Shown: piece after piece, positions 62,434 through 64,000 of the stretch
Layout of the letters: the number at the start of each line of letters is the position of its first letter
Position numbering within the stretch: the first letter of the stretch is position 1
Source of the DNA: Panonychus citri
Taxonomy: Eukaryota > Arthropoda > Arachnida > Trombidiformes > Tetranychidae
NCBI RefSeq assembly: GCF_014898815.1
Contig: NW_026515433.1
Coordinates: 580,501 to 644,500 of the forward strand
Direction: 5' to 3'
DNA: 64,000 bases
Translations under genes and position numbers: made by a program
The notes under the pieces: model-generated
The model's input: the letters and a program-made list of their open reading frames with translations, nothing else
Database searches by the model: none
Told to the model about the DNA's origin: nothing

Positions 62434-64000
62434 CAATCAATTAAATTGATTGATTGTAATAAAATATTCAACCGGAAACACTTTGGATCAATAATTTCAG
62501 AGTTTCATTTCTCATCGTCAATAGTTTTCAACTTATCACAATTAAGTGAAAGTTTGTTGAACTATCTATTATTATTATCATCAACAACAACAACATTATT
62601 AACCCAAAGTTTATTATTTAATGATTACACCAATCAATCAATATCTCTGAGTATTAATCGAGAAGGCTACCTGATTAAGCAACAATCTTGATTACAATCA
62701 AGGTTATCTTTTGATTTTTTTTTTACTTGATTCATCTTCAGCTTATTTAAGATTTTGTCATTTCTCCTGCCTTGATCAAAGTTAATCACAATTAATTACT
62801 TTTAATTAACGACTTAACTGTAACTGAACTCATTATAATTTACCATTAACAGCTAATCAAAATAAAAAACAAATTGTCGATACCGATTTTGATTTAATTG
62901 ATCAGAGCGATGATCTTTGTTAATCAAAATTAAACTGTGAACCAAATATCATAATTAAAATTGATTCGTTTTTAAATTCATTCAATTTTTTACACAATTT
63001 ATTTTACTATTGATTGTCTGATCCGATGGTAAATCAGGATTGATTAATAATCAATTATCTCAATGAAAAAATTGTTTGATTCATTTGTAACTAATACTTG
63101 ACATTAGATTATCAGTAAATCATCATTAATCAACTTAATTGTAAAGTAGAGTGCAAACAAATTTAAATTGTAAAACGATAAATATTTTAAAGTTTTAAAT
63201 CAAACAATCTGATCAAGATATTTACAATTAATGTTACAATTAGCATAAGATGATACGAGAAAAAAAGCAATAAAATTAAGATATTAATCATTCAGATAAT
63301 CAGCTAATTGTTGATTGTGAAACTAAATTAAATCAACAATTTAATGAGAAAAAAGGAAATGTCATTGAAATTGGTTCTAAAATAAAAGGTGATAGAAAAA
63401 TGGAAAAAAATTGAAAACTTTTTCCTTTCAGATAAAATTAATATTTACTAATATCTTCGGGAATTACCATGACATCAGTATTATTAATAACGACAATCAA
63501 TTGATTATCAGTTGATTGTGACAAAAAATTAAAACCTAAGAGGTTGAGGCTCTGTAATGAATACATAACCTTGAGAGTAATGTTATCGACAATTTATCAA
63601 GAAAAACTGATCAAGGGGAAACGATTAATATCCACAATCAACTAATTAGATAACATTGTTAATTGATAATCTAAAACAATGAGAGGTGCCAATTATTATG
63701 AATAAATTGTTGATTCCATAACTGATTCTCTGAATTTTCATGAACCATAAGAAAATATGAAACCAATTTATTATCAAACTTTTATCATTTATTATTATTA
63801 TCTTGTTTTTAATTAAATTTCAACTTAAATCAATAACATCCAGTTAATGGTTCATTTAATTTACGGTGAATTGAAATACTGATCAGGATTAATAAACATC
63901 AACATGAAAGCAGATTAATTTGTTAAGATTAACAGCTCAAGTTTGTTGAATCCTTTTCCCGCCGATGCAATATTATTAATAATTGCAATCAGTTTGCAAC
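62434..64000. other. AT-rich intergenic DNA to window end
   Basis: After the poly(A) signal of the fusion gene (62458-62463) no coding exon, RNA gene or repeat of note was found. Dense TTAATTG/CAATTAA motifs throughout. Confidence 0.5.

Overview
The window looks like AT-rich nuclear DNA from a small-genome animal. Genes are split by GT-AG introns, many only 60-80 bases long. One tRNA has standard eukaryotic internal promoter boxes, one gene has a TATA box followed by an arthropod-style TCAGT initiator, and the conserved genes are metazoan (Max, DNAJC2, RCL1, NOL4, HNF4, mitochondrial pyruvate carboxylase). Gene content and compactness fit an arthropod, possibly an acariform mite; that assignment is inference. 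No prokaryotic operon, CRISPR array, intact transposon or viral gene was seen.

Layout. 0.6-1.3 kb (-): Max bHLH-zipper factor. 1.65-1.82 kb: duplicated tail of the next gene. 2.7-8.5 kb (+): a 1,520-residue single-pass membrane protein with Cys-rich modules, a PKD/REJ-like region and a degenerate GPS. 8.7-10.9 kb (-): DNAJC2/zuotin. 11.5-13.1 and 17.2-18.8 kb: two copies of a 1.54-kb segmental duplication, each carrying a 214-residue secreted protein gene (+) and a zuotin-like gene (-) that is intact in copy 1 and broken in copy 2. Between the copies lie another decayed DNAJC2 fragment (15.4 kb) and RCL1 (15.8-17.0 kb, -). 19.5-22.1 kb (+): an unrecognised membrane protein with a C2-like cytoplasmic domain. 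24.0-48.0 kb (-): a nine-exon NOL4 homologue with huge microsatellite-rich introns and a tRNA-Arg(CCT) nested on the opposite strand. 50.8-54.8 kb (-): pyruvate carboxylase, complete apart from one missing base. 55.2-59.2 kb (+): HNF4, head-to-head with pyruvate carboxylase across 357 bp containing a perfect NRF-1-type palindrome. 60.3-62.4 kb (+): an open reading frame joining the first MIF4G region of UPF2 to a complete cytochrome b5 domain. The rest is AT-rich intergenic DNA.

Most striking points: the UPF2(MIF4G-1)-cytochrome b5 chimera; the duplicated secreted gene, whose two copies differ at eight positions, all synonymous, while its neighbour in one copy has decayed; the spread of DNAJC2-derived pieces across 10 kb; and the HNF4/pyruvate carboxylase divergent promoter, which pairs a metabolic nuclear receptor with an anaplerotic enzyme.

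Exon models were made by eye from splice consensus, reading phase and remembered family sequences. Every multi-exon CDS sums to an exact multiple of three, except pyruvate carboxylase, which is one base short. UTR ends, expression and alternative splicing cannot be judged from the sequence.
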